NCBI GenBank assembly: GCA_002005505.1
Contig: KV908686.1
Location: forward strand, 28,501-92,500
DNA length: 64,000 bases
DNA from: Botryococcus braunii
Taxonomy: Eukaryota; Chlorophyta; Trebouxiophyceae
Direction: 5' to 3'
Position 1 is the stretch's first letter; every line of letters begins with the position of its first letter. Below are positions 1 through 8,206 of the stretch, one piece after another. The notes under the pieces were generated by a model. It was not told the origin of the DNA and did no database searches. It worked only from the letters and a program-made list of their open reading frames with translations. A program made the translations under genes and the position numbers.

Positions 1-507
1 CAGTGGTTAGAGGTCATTCATAACTACTTTTGTTAATCTGACCCCCTTGATCTCCAGCCTTAAGAGGGTGCAGACTTAAAAAGAAGCCTTTCTATTGGTT
101 CACCTCTCAACCAGTACACTTACTGTAACACAGGAGCATCACTTCCTCTCTCAACTCATTGAGCCACACACTCACAATTTCAGATCCCAAATCATACACA
201 ACCTCCCATATGCACTCAAAATTTCACTCCTCCATCCCAAGGTGGTCTTCCGCCTCGTGCTCTTCCAACCGGGATTTCACCACCGCGCCTTGCGGATGAA
301 ACTGCCAAGATTTCTTGGCATTTCAGAATCAATTCGAATGGATTCTGAAGCATATACTGCGACATGAAGGCGGGGTACAAACTGCGGGGCTGTCGCTCCC
401 TTTGGGACTGGAGTAGACTTGTGTAGTGTCCGCTGGCCACCAGTGCCTTGCCCAAAAACCACATATCGGCTTGTCCTCAGCACCCAGAGTTGGGTGGGCC
501 CATAACC

Positions 508-1207
508 TGTTAGGTTATGGGCATTCGGCATCACCTGTAAGCAAGCAGACAGGTCGTAAGTTCGTGCCACTCCAGCTACCGTCCTTGACGACTGTGTGCT
601 CTTTAGACACATGCAACTGCATGAACAAGACTGGCATCCTTATGTGCCTAGTATCTTTCCAAACCAGTTCCGTTACATGTTGATCTGTCAATGAGCATCT
701 ACACACGGATAAGCTCCTGACGGCTGAAAGCAAGTACCTTCCTATACTCAATCAAGACTCCGTCCCTTAGCTGTTTGGGAGACTTGATTGTCCACTAAGA
801 TGGTTCACTTACAAACAAGCAATCAAACATGAACACATTACCAATACACACCCTGCGTCACCGCACCTGTAAGCAAGCAGACAGGTCGTAAGTTCGTGCC
901 ACTCCAGCTACCGTCCTTGACGACTGTGTGCTCTTTAGACACATGCAACTGCATGAACAAGACTGGCATCCTTATGTGCCCAGTATCTTTCCAAACAAGT
1001 TGCTCGACTATGCGGTGATCGCAGCTTTAATAGTCCTTTCACACTAACGCGTAATCTAAATCAGATTGTACCTTATGTTCGAAATAGACCTCATCCGAAC
1101 GTGTCTTGAGGTACCTTATGTGGATAGTGGACCCGTATCCTAATAATGTAAATTTGAAGATCACCTAAAGCACAAGGCATTCTATAATGTATGTTCACAA
1201 CTCAACA
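508..1207 (-). mobile_element. LTR of element X, duplicated copy
   Basis: Second copy of the 700-bp minus-strand LTR described at 2174-2873. It has the same TGTTGAG start (at 1207), the same paired internal modules (867-1001 and 535-669) and the same primer-binding site at 494-507. It exists because of the 1666-bp tandem duplication, not through a separate insertion, since the flanking gag sequence is duplicated with it. Confidence 0.8.
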
Positions 1208-1446
1208 CATACCTCCAGGTGGTGGAGGTGGGGGAGCCGGGGGTTGAAACCAAGCCGGAAACGCATCCAGTCCAGGGTGAGCCAGCTGGGCTGCAGGAGG
1301 GTGTGGGCCACCCATAGGAGGAGGTCCCTGTGGCCACATTCCTTGCAGTTGTTGGACCGCTGCCACTACGTTCCGTTGGGTCTCCTCGTCCCGCTTCCTC
1401 TTTCGACAGTCCCTCCAGTAATGCCCCCTCTTGTTGCAGTAGTTGC
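1208..1446 (-). pseudogene. gag: Duplicated fragment of C1 gag
   Basis: A 239-bp copy of the 3' part of C1 gag (zinc-knuckle tail and proline-rich stretch), equal to 2874-3112. It is cut by the tandem-duplication junction at 1446 and by the X LTR at 1207, so it is not a gene. Confidence 0.8.
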
Positions 1447-2173
1447 CACCATATTGCACCAACTCCTGGCTGTTTACACATACACAATCAATGTCTTTCA
1501 AGCCCCAGCTCATGGACATCTTTACACACGCTTACACATACAACACATATGTAAGCCCATCCCCATGCTGCAGTACCTGTACTGTTGCTCATGGTGGCTA
1601 CCAATACCTGGATGGGGGCTCCCTAGGGTCCACCCACTTCTTCCCGCTGAGTATCACACTTGCTGTCAGTGGTTAGAGGTCATTCATAACTACTTTTGTT
1701 AATCTGACCCCCTTGATCTCCAGCCTTAAGAGGGTGCAGACTTAAAAAGAAGCCTTTCTATTGGTTCACCTCTCAACCAGTACACTTACTGTAACACAGG
1801 AGCATCACTTCCTCTCTCAACTCATTGAGCCACACACTCACAATTTCAGATCCCAAATCATACACAACCTCCCATATGCACTCAAAATTTCACTCCTCCA
1901 TCCCAAGGTGGTCTTCCGCCTCGTGCTCTTCCAACCGGGATTTCACCACCGCGCCTTGCGGATGAAACTGCCAAGATTTCTTGGCATTTCAGAATCAATT
2001 CGAATGGATTCTGAAGCATATACTGCGACATGAAGGCGGGGTACAAACTGCGGGGCTGTCGCTCCCTTTGGGACTGGAGTAGACTTGTGTAGTGTCCGCT
2101 GGCCACCAGTGCCTTGCCCAAAAACCACATATCGGCTTGTCCTCAGTACCCAGAGTTGGGTGGGCCCATAACC
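1447..2173 (-). mobile_element. Internal region of non-autonomous element X
   Basis: This is the sequence downstream of the primer-binding site of the X LTR, read on the minus strand. The PBS lies at 2160-2173 and is complementary to the anticodon arm of initiator tRNA-Met. No gag, protease, integrase or RT motif is visible. The longest open frames are 82 and 111 codons and have no recognisable domain. The LTR is close to that of Copia C5, so X may be a short non-autonomous derivative of that family. Its other LTR is not in the window. Bases 1-507 are the duplicated copy of 1667-2173. Confidence 0.55.
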
Positions 2174-2873
2174 TGTTAGGTTATGGGCATTCGGCATCAC
2201 CTGTAAGCAAGCAGACAGGTCGTAAGTTCGTGCCACTCCAGCTACCGTCCTTGACGACTGTGTGCTCTTTAGACACATGCAACTGCATGAACAAGACTGG
2301 CATCCTTATGTGCCTAGTATCTTTCCAAACCAGTTCCGTTACATGTTGATCTGTCAATGAGCATCTACACACGGATAAGCTCCTGACGGCTGAAAGCAAG
2401 TACCTTCCTATACTCAATCAAGACTCCGTCCCTTAGCTGTTTGGGAGACTTGATTGTCCACTAAGATGGTTCACTTACAAACAAGCAATCAAACATGAAC
2501 ACATTACCAATACACACCCTGCGTCACCGCACCTGTAAGCAAGCAGACAGGTCGTAAGTTCGTGCCACTCCAGCTACCGTCCTTGACGACTGTGTGCTCT
2601 TTAGACACATGCAACTGCATGAACAAGACTGGCATCCTTATGTGCCCAGTATCTTTCCAAACAAGTTGCTCGACTATGCGGTGATCGCAGCTTTAATAGT
2701 CCTTTCACACTAACGCGTAATCTAAATCAGATTGTACCTTATGTTCGAAATAGACCTCATCCGAACGTGTCTTGAGGTACCTTATGTGGATAGTGGACCC
2801 GTATCCTAATAATGTAAATTTGAAGATCACCTAAAGCACAAGGCATTCTATAATGTATGTTCACAACTCAACA
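2174..2873 (-). mobile_element. LTR of element X (C5-type, 700 bp)
   Basis: On the minus strand the LTR begins TGTTGAGTTGTG at 2873 and ends CCTAACA at 2174, directly followed by GGTTATGGGCCCAC. It is very similar to the C5 LTRs at 55854-56555 and 62224-62926. It interrupts C1 gag in the proline-rich region; CATAC at 2874-2878 is the likely target-site duplication, but the partner site is outside the window. It contains two copies of a 135-nt module (2533-2667 first, 2201-2335 second in minus-strand order). Confidence 0.8.
2201..2667 (-). repeat. Paired R modules in X LTR
   Basis: Minus-strand first copy 2667-2533 ends CAG followed by GTGCGGTG. Second copy 2335-2201 ends CAG followed by GTGATGCCG in the run to the PBS; in the C5 LTRs the same position reads CAGGATACG. 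This is the same two-copy arrangement seen in C1, C2, A, B, C4 and C5. Confidence 0.7.
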
Positions 2874-3923
2874 CATACCTCCAGGTGGTGGAGGTGGGGG
2901 AGCCGGGGGTTGAAACCAAGCCGGAAACGCATCCAGTCCAGGGTGAGCCAGCTGGGCTGCAGGAGGGTGTGGGCCACCCATAGGAGGAGGTCCCTGTGGC
3001 CACATTCCTTGCAGTTGTTGGACCGCTGCCACTACGTTCCGTTGGGTCTCCTCGTCCCGCTTCCTCTTTCGACAGTCCCTCCAGTAATGCCCCCTCTTGT
3101 TGCAGTAGTTGCAGATGCCCTTTGTCTCTGACTTGGCCTCAGAGTCGGTTGGCTGGGCCTGCTGATGGGCTGCACTGGCAGCTGGTGGGGTATTGATTCC
3201 ACTGGGTCCTTGTCCAAGAGCCAAGACCCTGGGTTGGCGAGGAGCATATTCATCAAAACCCACAGCAGCTGCAGTGTTGCACAGAAGACCAGCCAGCTTC
3301 TCCAAGGGATGTGCTGCAGCAGTTGTTATCATTCCTGGCTCTTTAGCTGCATCTGGCAAGCCTTGCACGATCTGGGTTGCAACGTGTGCATCCAGTAAGG
3401 CATGGTTGTTCCTGTCAAGCCATGCCTTCAGGTTGATCATTCTGTTGACATACTGCGAAATTGTTTCATCATGTTTCATTCCCTGACCCATTTCTTGGAG
3501 CCAGTCTGCATTGGCCTGGATATTATGTCCACCAATAAACTTTCTGCAGATGAACTCATATGCATCGTACGCACAAGGCAGATTAGACAGAGGTCCCGGC
3601 CATTCCTCTGGAACTGACTCATCAATCAGCAACATTGCAGCTGCATCATGTGCTGTACCAGGCATGGCCTCCAGGATGGCAGGTAGAGACCCTTTTGACT
3701 CGTTTGCTGCCAAAAATGTATTCTTCCAAACAAGAATATTTGTCCCCCGTTCCTTCAGTTTTATGTGTACCTTGACATTTGTTGGGATAATCTTGGGCAG
3801 CTCATCTCCGCTGCCTCTTGAGGTGCTGGGGGTACAGGGTTCTCTGTTGGGCGTGGATGAGGCTGGTTCACTGCTTGACGTTGATGCTCCACTGGCTGAT
3901 GATCCTTTCTTCTTAGAAGTCAT
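2874..3923 (-). pseudogene. gag: C1 Gag, truncated
   Basis: Copia nucleocapsid/capsid protein that would package element RNA in cytoplasmic particles. The start at 3923 (MTSKKKG) is chosen because the sister elements begin gag with similar Lys/Ser-rich sequence and a shared PCTPSTSRG motif about 30-40 residues in. The open frame extends upstream to 4097 but overlaps ORF1 there. A capsid-like region follows, then a CX2CX4HX4C zinc knuckle (CNYCNKRGHYWRDC) near residue 260 and a proline-rich tail. The frame is broken at 2873 by the X LTR, just before the protease. It lies 55 nt downstream of the ORF1 stop. Confidence 0.8.
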
Positions 3924-3978
3924 AATTTGCCCGGTTGTCTGATGGTTCCAGTACTCGCAAGGTAGCTGCAGGATCTTA

Positions 3979-4476
3979 CTATATGTCCCTCTCCACATCA
4001 GAGTCAGACTCCCACTCAGATTCTGAACGCAACTTCTCCTTTGAATTCTCCAACTCCTTGAGTAATCCTGACGGCAAAGTTGCCAAAGCAGACTCAACAG
4101 CTAGATATGCAGTGCTTTCAGCTAATTCTTGTTCACGATTGCTCCACTCGGTTGTGCGGAAATATGTGCGAAACTTTGCCCGAGTGACAAAACCTGGCTC
4201 TAGATTCACAAATGAGATTTCCCACGGAGTGAACTTGTATGCAGGATACAGTAGGAATCTCTCTCTGAACCAGATGGGTTGAGCTGGCGGACACCCAGCG
4301 TGAAGGTGAAAAATGTGGTCCTTGACGATAAAGGCTCTCTCGTCAGGATTGCGGTCTCCACGTAGTCCTCCCTCTCGGATTCGTTCGTTGTATGACGGAG
4401 GTCCTGATCTCAAGCGCGCTGGCACGTTGAGATTGGTAGTCTTCCGGGCTGTTTGCTTTGTCCGCTTCTTCGCCAT
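3979..4476 (-). CDS. C1 ORF1, histone H3 tail-like small protein
   Basis: A 165-residue protein encoded between the PBS and gag. It starts MAKKRTKQTARKTT; eight residues in a row (RTKQTARK) are identical to histone H3 residues 2-9, two positions further from the N-terminus than in H3. After this comes a body with no histone fold that I recognise, shared with the ORF1 of C2, A, B and C4 (GPPSYN, DERAFIVKD, FRERF, YPAYKFTPWE, NLEPGF). It ends in an acidic tail (SEWESDSDVE). I know no named family for the body. A role in chromatin is an inference from the tail match only. Homologues sit in the same position in four other Copia copies, which supports a real gene. Confidence 0.75.
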   Translation of the reverse strand: MAKKRTKQTARKTTNLNVPARLRSGPPSYNERIREGGLRGDRNPDERAFIVKDHIFHLHAGCPPAQPIWFRERFLLYPAYKFTPWEISFVNLEPGFVTRAKFRTYFRTTEWSNREQELAESTAYLAVESALATLPSGLLKELENSKEKLRSESEWESDSDVERDI

Positions 4477-4530
4477 TCACAGTCTAGTGAGCTCCGATTC
4501 AGGCGCCACCCACATTCAGCGTCCGAGCCC

Positions 4531-4544
4531 GTGGGCCCATAACC
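4531..4544 (-). other. C1 primer-binding site (half tRNA-iMet)
   Basis: Minus strand GGTTATGGGCCCAC directly after the LTR. It is complementary to GTGGGCCCATAACC of the anticodon stem-loop of plant-type initiator tRNA-Met (known from recall), the region used as a half-tRNA primer by Drosophila copia. No PBS complementary to a tRNA 3' CCA end is present here. Confidence 0.75.
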
Positions 4545-5233
4545 TAACATATTCTGAGCTTGGCTTATCCTGCATGGTGGCGGCACGGAGGGAGTTAGAC
4601 GATGTCCACTCTACTTGTGCGTTGTTAAGTAGGCAAGGACATATACAAATAAAGGACTGGTTAGCAACTGATTAATAGACACCCGGAGTGCCACTGTAGT
4701 TCCAACCAAGTGTTACAATATCTCTCATCTCTCCTAACGAGGTGACGCAGTTTAAACAAGCCTAACCTGCTCTCACTCAGGTCGTGCTCAATACTTTGTC
4801 CGATGAGCTAAACTCAACTCCATATGTCTAATATGTTCTAACAATGTTCATCTGGATGATAGACCCAGGAATACAATAAGGATTAAGTCACCTGCATGGT
4901 GGCGGCACGGAGGGAGTTAGACGATGTCCACTCTACTTGTGCGTTGTTAAGTAGGCAAGGACATATACAAATCAAGGACTGGTTAGCAACTGATTAATAG
5001 ACACCCGGAGTGCCACTGTAGTTCCAACCAAGTGCCTTCCCTATCCGTGCTCGCACCATAAACCTCCTTCCACGTGTCTGTAACTTGCGTTATGATTGTC
5101 TCCGTTCGAATGCATGTATTGCTTGGCAGAACTCAGAGTTCTGCCCCTCCTTCCTAACTGGTATTGTCTTCATCTGGAGACTTGCCATTATTTCTCCTCT
5201 GAGGGAAAGGCATAAATATTAATTAACATAACA
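4545..5233 (-). mobile_element. C1 5' LTR (689 bp)
   Basis: Begins TGTTATGTTAATTAA at 5233 on the minus strand and ends at the PBS. The terminal dinucleotide on the PBS side is TA rather than CA. U3 has the conserved box CTTTCCCTCAGAGGAG at 5209-5184 and a palindrome with 10-bp arms (GGCAGAACTC / GAGTTCTGCC) at 5125-5145. A TATA-like TTTATGG at 5063-5057 lies 30 nt before the first module. Confidence 0.8.
4570..5033 (-). repeat. Paired R modules in C1 LTR
   Basis: Two 142-nt copies differing at one base: first 5033-4892, second 4711-4570 (minus order). The first ends GCAG followed by GTGACTTA, the second GCAG followed by GATAAGCC. Both contain CTAAC about 30 nt before the CAG. The interval 4891-4570 (322 nt) starts GT and ends CAG. 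Confidence 0.85.
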
Positions 5234-5739
5234 GTTGCTCAGGGATGTAGACAGATTCCTGGAGTAGATGTCATGGAGGCGTTTGCTCCAACTAGCAGTT
5301 ATGGAGCTAGAAGAGCCCTGCTAGCAGTGGCAGCCAGGGAAGGTTACGAGATTCATCAGATGGATGTTAAGACAGCCTTTCTTAATGGAGAGCTGGAGGA
5401 AGAAGTGTATGTAACACAACCTCCAGGGTTTGAGAATGGTGATCGCAATCCAGTGTGCCGGTTGAACATGGCACTGTATGGCCTGAAGCAGGCCCCACGT
5501 GCTTGGCACAAGATCCTTAATGACAAACTGGAAGTCATGGGGTATGAGGTGTGCAAGAGTGATGCTGGAGTGTATGTGAGATGCTCTGAGGATGGCGGTA
5601 AATCATACGTGCTGATTTATGTAGATGATCTCTTGATTGTATTCAAGGGCATGTCAGAGGTGGAAAGAGTGAAAGAGCTCCTTAAGAAAGAATTCACCAT
5701 CCATGATTTGGGGGAGGTGAAGGATTTCTTAGGTTGTCT
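5234..5739 (+). pseudogene. pol: Copia C1b reverse transcriptase fragment
   Basis: Open Copia RT fragment beginning in VAQGCRQIPGVD and running through KTAFLNGELEEEVYVTQPPG, YGLKQAPRAW and the catalytic YVDD motif (near 5620-5631) to DLGEVKDFLGC. It is cut on the left by the C1 LTR and on the right by the C2 LTR, which begins at 5740. No nonsense codon occurs within the fragment. The rest of this element is not recognisable in the window. Confidence 0.85.
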
Positions 5740-6434
5740 GTTGTGATAGATAATAATATTTAGTGCCTTTCCCTCAGAGGAGTAATAGTGGCAATTCCGC
5801 CAGAGACAATAATACAAGACAAATAGGGCAGAAAACGTGACTCAGCACTAGGTTGTGTACATTTGAATGTGGATAGCAATAACGCGAGTTACACACACGT
5901 TTGCTGCAAGAAGGTAGTGGTGGCTGCGCAGCAAGGCAAGGCACTTGATTGGGACTATCACAGCACTTCGGGTGCTTCTCTCACGTTGCCAATCAGTCCT
6001 TGATTGAAAGTGTCTCCTTCTCTACTTCTCTTCGCACAGTAGAGCCGACACTGGTCTAACACCCTCCGTGCTGCCACCACACAGGTAATGTGTGTGTAGA
6101 TAGGATAGCTTGTTTGAGGCTCTGAACGCTTTTCGTTTATCATGTTAGGTGTATGTGCTTGACTTTCCTTTCATCGGACAATGAGACTGCCCGTAACTGA
6201 GTGAGAACAGACTAGGGTAGTTTGAATTCCGTTGTTACGAGAGTGATAGAGAGCATGTTGTAATACACTTGATTGGGACTATCACAGCACTTCGGGTGCT
6301 TCTCTCACGTTGCCAATCAGTCCTTGATTGACAGTGTCTCCTTCTCTACTTCTCTTCGCACAGTAGAGCCGACACTGGTCTAACACCCTCCGTGCTGCCA
6401 CCACACAGGAATACGCCAAGCCCATAACCTAACA
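5740..6434 (+). mobile_element. C2 5' LTR (695 bp)
   Basis: Starts TGTTGTGATAG and ends CCTAACA. The conserved U3 box CTTTCCCTCAGAGGAG is at 5767-5792. The last bases GCCCATAACC form a perfect 10-bp inverted repeat with the adjacent PBS (GGTTATGGGC), with TAACA as the loop. Confidence 0.85.
5943..6408 (+). repeat. Paired R modules in C2 LTR
   Basis: Two 142-nt copies, 5943-6084 and 6267-6408, with one mismatch. The first ends CACAG followed by GTAATGTG, the second CACAG followed by GAATACGCC. CTAAC lies about 28 nt before each CAG with a pyrimidine-rich stretch between. The interval 6085-6408 (324 nt) begins GT and ends CAG. Confidence 0.85.
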
Positions 6435-6449
6435 GGTTATGGGCCCACC
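6435..6449 (+). other. C2 primer-binding site (half tRNA-iMet)
   Basis: GGTTATGGGCCCACC directly after the LTR, complementary to the initiator tRNA-Met anticodon arm. It can pair with the end of the LTR, which could mask it in genomic RNA. Confidence 0.75.
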
Positions 6450-6500
6450 ACTCTCTCGTTGAGTGTGTGGCTGGCTCAAGAATCGGAGACGAGAAGCTGT

Positions 6501-6998
6501 ATGGCCAAGCGCCGCAGACCGAAGCAGACTGCTCGCAAGACTACCAACGTCAACGTGCCTGTACATTTAAGAACCGGTCCGCCTTCGTACAACGATAGAA
6601 TCAGAAACGGAGGACAGCAAGGAGATCGGACCCCTGACGAACGGGCTGCCATCGTAAAAGACTTCGTGTTTCATCTGTACGTTGGCCGACCTCTCCCTCT
6701 GCCAGCGTGGTTTGGTTCAAGATTTCCTACGTATCCAGCATACAAATTCACTCCTTGGGAGCAATCATTCGTTAATTTGGAACCAGGTTTCATCACCAAA
6801 GAGAAATTTCGGAGGTATTGTAGTGTAACGAAGTGGCTCAACAAAGAGCAAGAACTGGCTGAGCACACGGCATATTTGGCTGTTGAGTCTGCATTGGCAA
6901 CTATTCCAGTGAAGGCCTTTCAGGATTTGCTGATCCCTAACATTCGTGACGAGTCTGAGTGGGAAACTGATTCAGACCTTGAAGGTCTTGTGGAGTAA
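6501..6998 (+). CDS. C2 ORF1, histone H3 tail-like small protein
   Basis: A 165-residue protein. The frame is open from 6459, but the ATG at 6501 gives MAKRRRPKQTARKTT, matching the other ORF1 starts. PKQTARKT matches H3 residues 4-9 (KQTARK) and part of their context, shifted by three residues. The body is collinear with C1 ORF1 (GPPSYNDR, DERAAIVKD, YPAYKFTPWEQ, NLEPGF) and the C-terminus is acidic (SEWETDSDLE). The frame is intact. It sits 51 nt upstream of gag. Function is unknown; a nuclear or chromatin role is inferred only from the tail. Confidence 0.75.
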   Translation: MAKRRRPKQTARKTTNVNVPVHLRTGPPSYNDRIRNGGQQGDRTPDERAAIVKDFVFHLYVGRPLPLPAWFGSRFPTYPAYKFTPWEQSFVNLEPGFITKEKFRRYCSVTKWLNKEQELAEHTAYLAVESALATIPVKAFQDLLIPNIRDESEWETDSDLEGLVE

Positions 6999-7049
6999 GT
7001 GGTTTAATTGTGCCTCTGACTCTAGAGATTGACATTCAGTGTTTACACT

Positions 7050-7956
7050 ATGACTACTAAGAAGAAGAGTCAGTCATCTAGTGGAACCTCTGTGTCTGTG
7101 AGTGAGACCACTACCTCGACACCAGTGAGAGAGCCTTGCACTCCCAGCACGTCTAGGGGAGAAGGTGATGAGTTGCCAAAGGTGATTCCTACACTTGTGA
7201 AGGTACATATCAAGCTAAAAGAAAAGGGACACAACATAATGATTTGGAAGAATGCCTACCTTGCAGCAAATGAAGCCAAGGGATCACTACCTGCAGTACT
7301 TGAGGACATGCCTGGGACTACGCATGATGTTGCAGCACTACTGTTGCTGTATGAATCTGTTCCAGAAGAGTGGCACGGGGAATTGTCTGAGTTATCCTCT
7401 GCATATGTGGCATATGAATATATCTGTAGGAAGTTCATTGGGGGTTATAATCTCCAAGCCAACATGGACTGGCTGTTGGAAATGAGCACGACGAGACCAT
7501 TTCACAGTATGTGAGCCGCATGCTGAATTTGAAGGCATGCCTTCAGAGGAATAATCATCCTCTTCTGGATAGCTTTGTAGCTACCCAAATTGTGCAGGGT
7601 CTACCTGAAGCAGCCAAGGAGACAGGCAGCCTGTCAACAGCAGCAGGGACCCCACTCAACAAGCTGGCAGACCTGCTGAGGACCACAGCCGTCGCCCTGG
7701 GGTTTGATGAGACTGCCCCACGTCAGCCACGAGTCCTGGCTGTTCCCCAGGGCAGCAACAGAGTCAGCACCCCTGCAGCACCCAGTGGAGCCAATCCTTC
7801 ACCCTCAACCGGACAATCTGATACCAGAGGAGTGTGCAAGTACTGCAATAAAAAGGGGCATTACTGGAGGGATTGCCGCAAGCGGCACAGAGATGAGGAG
7901 ACCCAGAGAAACGTTGTGGCAGCAGTGCAGCAGCTGCAGGGTATGTGGACCCAGGG
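7050..7956 (+). pseudogene. gag: C2 Gag, frameshifted and interrupted
   Basis: Copia Gag beginning MTTKKKS at 7050 with the shared REPCTPSTSRGEGDELPKVI segment. Near 7484 a small deletion (about 14 nt relative to C1) shifts the frame, and the first frame stops at 7514. The correct frame then continues through QYVSRMLNLKACL, a zinc knuckle (CKYCNKKGHYWRDC, about 7837-7878) and MWTQG, where G1 is inserted at 7957. It is dead through both the frameshift and the insertion. Confidence 0.85.
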
Positions 7957-8154
7957 TGTAACGGCAGGAAGCTGCCAGGTCCAATGCCCGGATTTCAGGC
8001 AGGAAGCTGCCGGGTCCTGAAATGAAGGCTCTGGAAAGTGGCACGCGTCTTGGCGTCGAAGGAAGTCCCGGTGCTGACCGGCTTGTAACAGATTCCGCTG
8101 AATGCTCTAACCTGACTGGTGTCTCGTCTCTCTCTCTCTTCCTATGCCACCACA
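7957..8154 (+). mobile_element. G1 5' LTR (198 bp)
   Basis: TGTAACGG...CCACCACA. It differs from the 158-bp 3' LTR by an extra segment near 7994-8040, which holds a second copy of GGCAGGAAGCTGCC. Beyond that segment the two LTRs agree closely, so this is a structural rather than point-mutation difference. Confidence 0.85.
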
Positions 8155-8157
8155 AGG

Positions 8158-8169
8158 TGGTATCGGCGA
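8158..8169 (+). other. G1 primer-binding site
   Basis: TGGTATCGGCGA starts three bases after the LTR. The same 12-mer follows the 5' LTR of G2, G3, G5 and G6. It would match a tRNA ending UCGCCGAUACCA, which I cannot assign to an isoacceptor. Confidence 0.7.
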
Positions 8170-8206
8170 GTAAAGCAAGGTTTTGCTAATCTACCTGTTG
8201 GGTATA

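Larger units (their letters stand above)
1..3112. repeat. 1666-bp tandem duplication
   Basis: Bases 1-1446 recur at 1667-3112 with a constant offset of 1666. I saw one difference, c at 477 against t at 2143. The repeated unit holds the internal part and LTR of element X plus 239 bp of C1 gag. Bases 1447-1666 occur once in the window and would be the left end of the unit, whose first copy lies off the left edge. The gag sequence diverges at 1446/1447, which marks the junction. Near-identity points to a recent tandem duplication or to an assembly duplication; the sequence cannot separate these. Confidence 0.9.
2874..5233 (-). mobile_element. Copia element C1 (5' part)
   Basis: Minus-strand Ty1/Copia element comprising 5' LTR (5233-4545), PBS, ORF1 (4476-3979) and gag (3923 onward). 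Element X interrupts it at 2873, and its protease, integrase, RT and 3' LTR lie beyond the left edge. It sits inside the RT gene of another Copia, C1b, whose reading resumes at 5234. GTTGC at 5234-5238 would be one copy of the target-site duplication. Confidence 0.8.

Noticed and set aside
277..612. A 111-codon minus-strand frame in X repeated at 1943-2278
   Set aside because: Duplication explains the repeat; the frame spans the PBS and LTR end and shows no conserved domain.
535..1001. Paired modules as a CRISPR-like or satellite array
   Set aside because: Only two copies per LTR, fixed in position next to promoter and PBS, and the sequence is family-specific.
6425..6449. A tRNA gene at the CCCATAACC sequence
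   Set aside because: Only the anticodon-arm segment is present; no acceptor, D or T arms. It is the primer-binding site and its mirror in the LTR.
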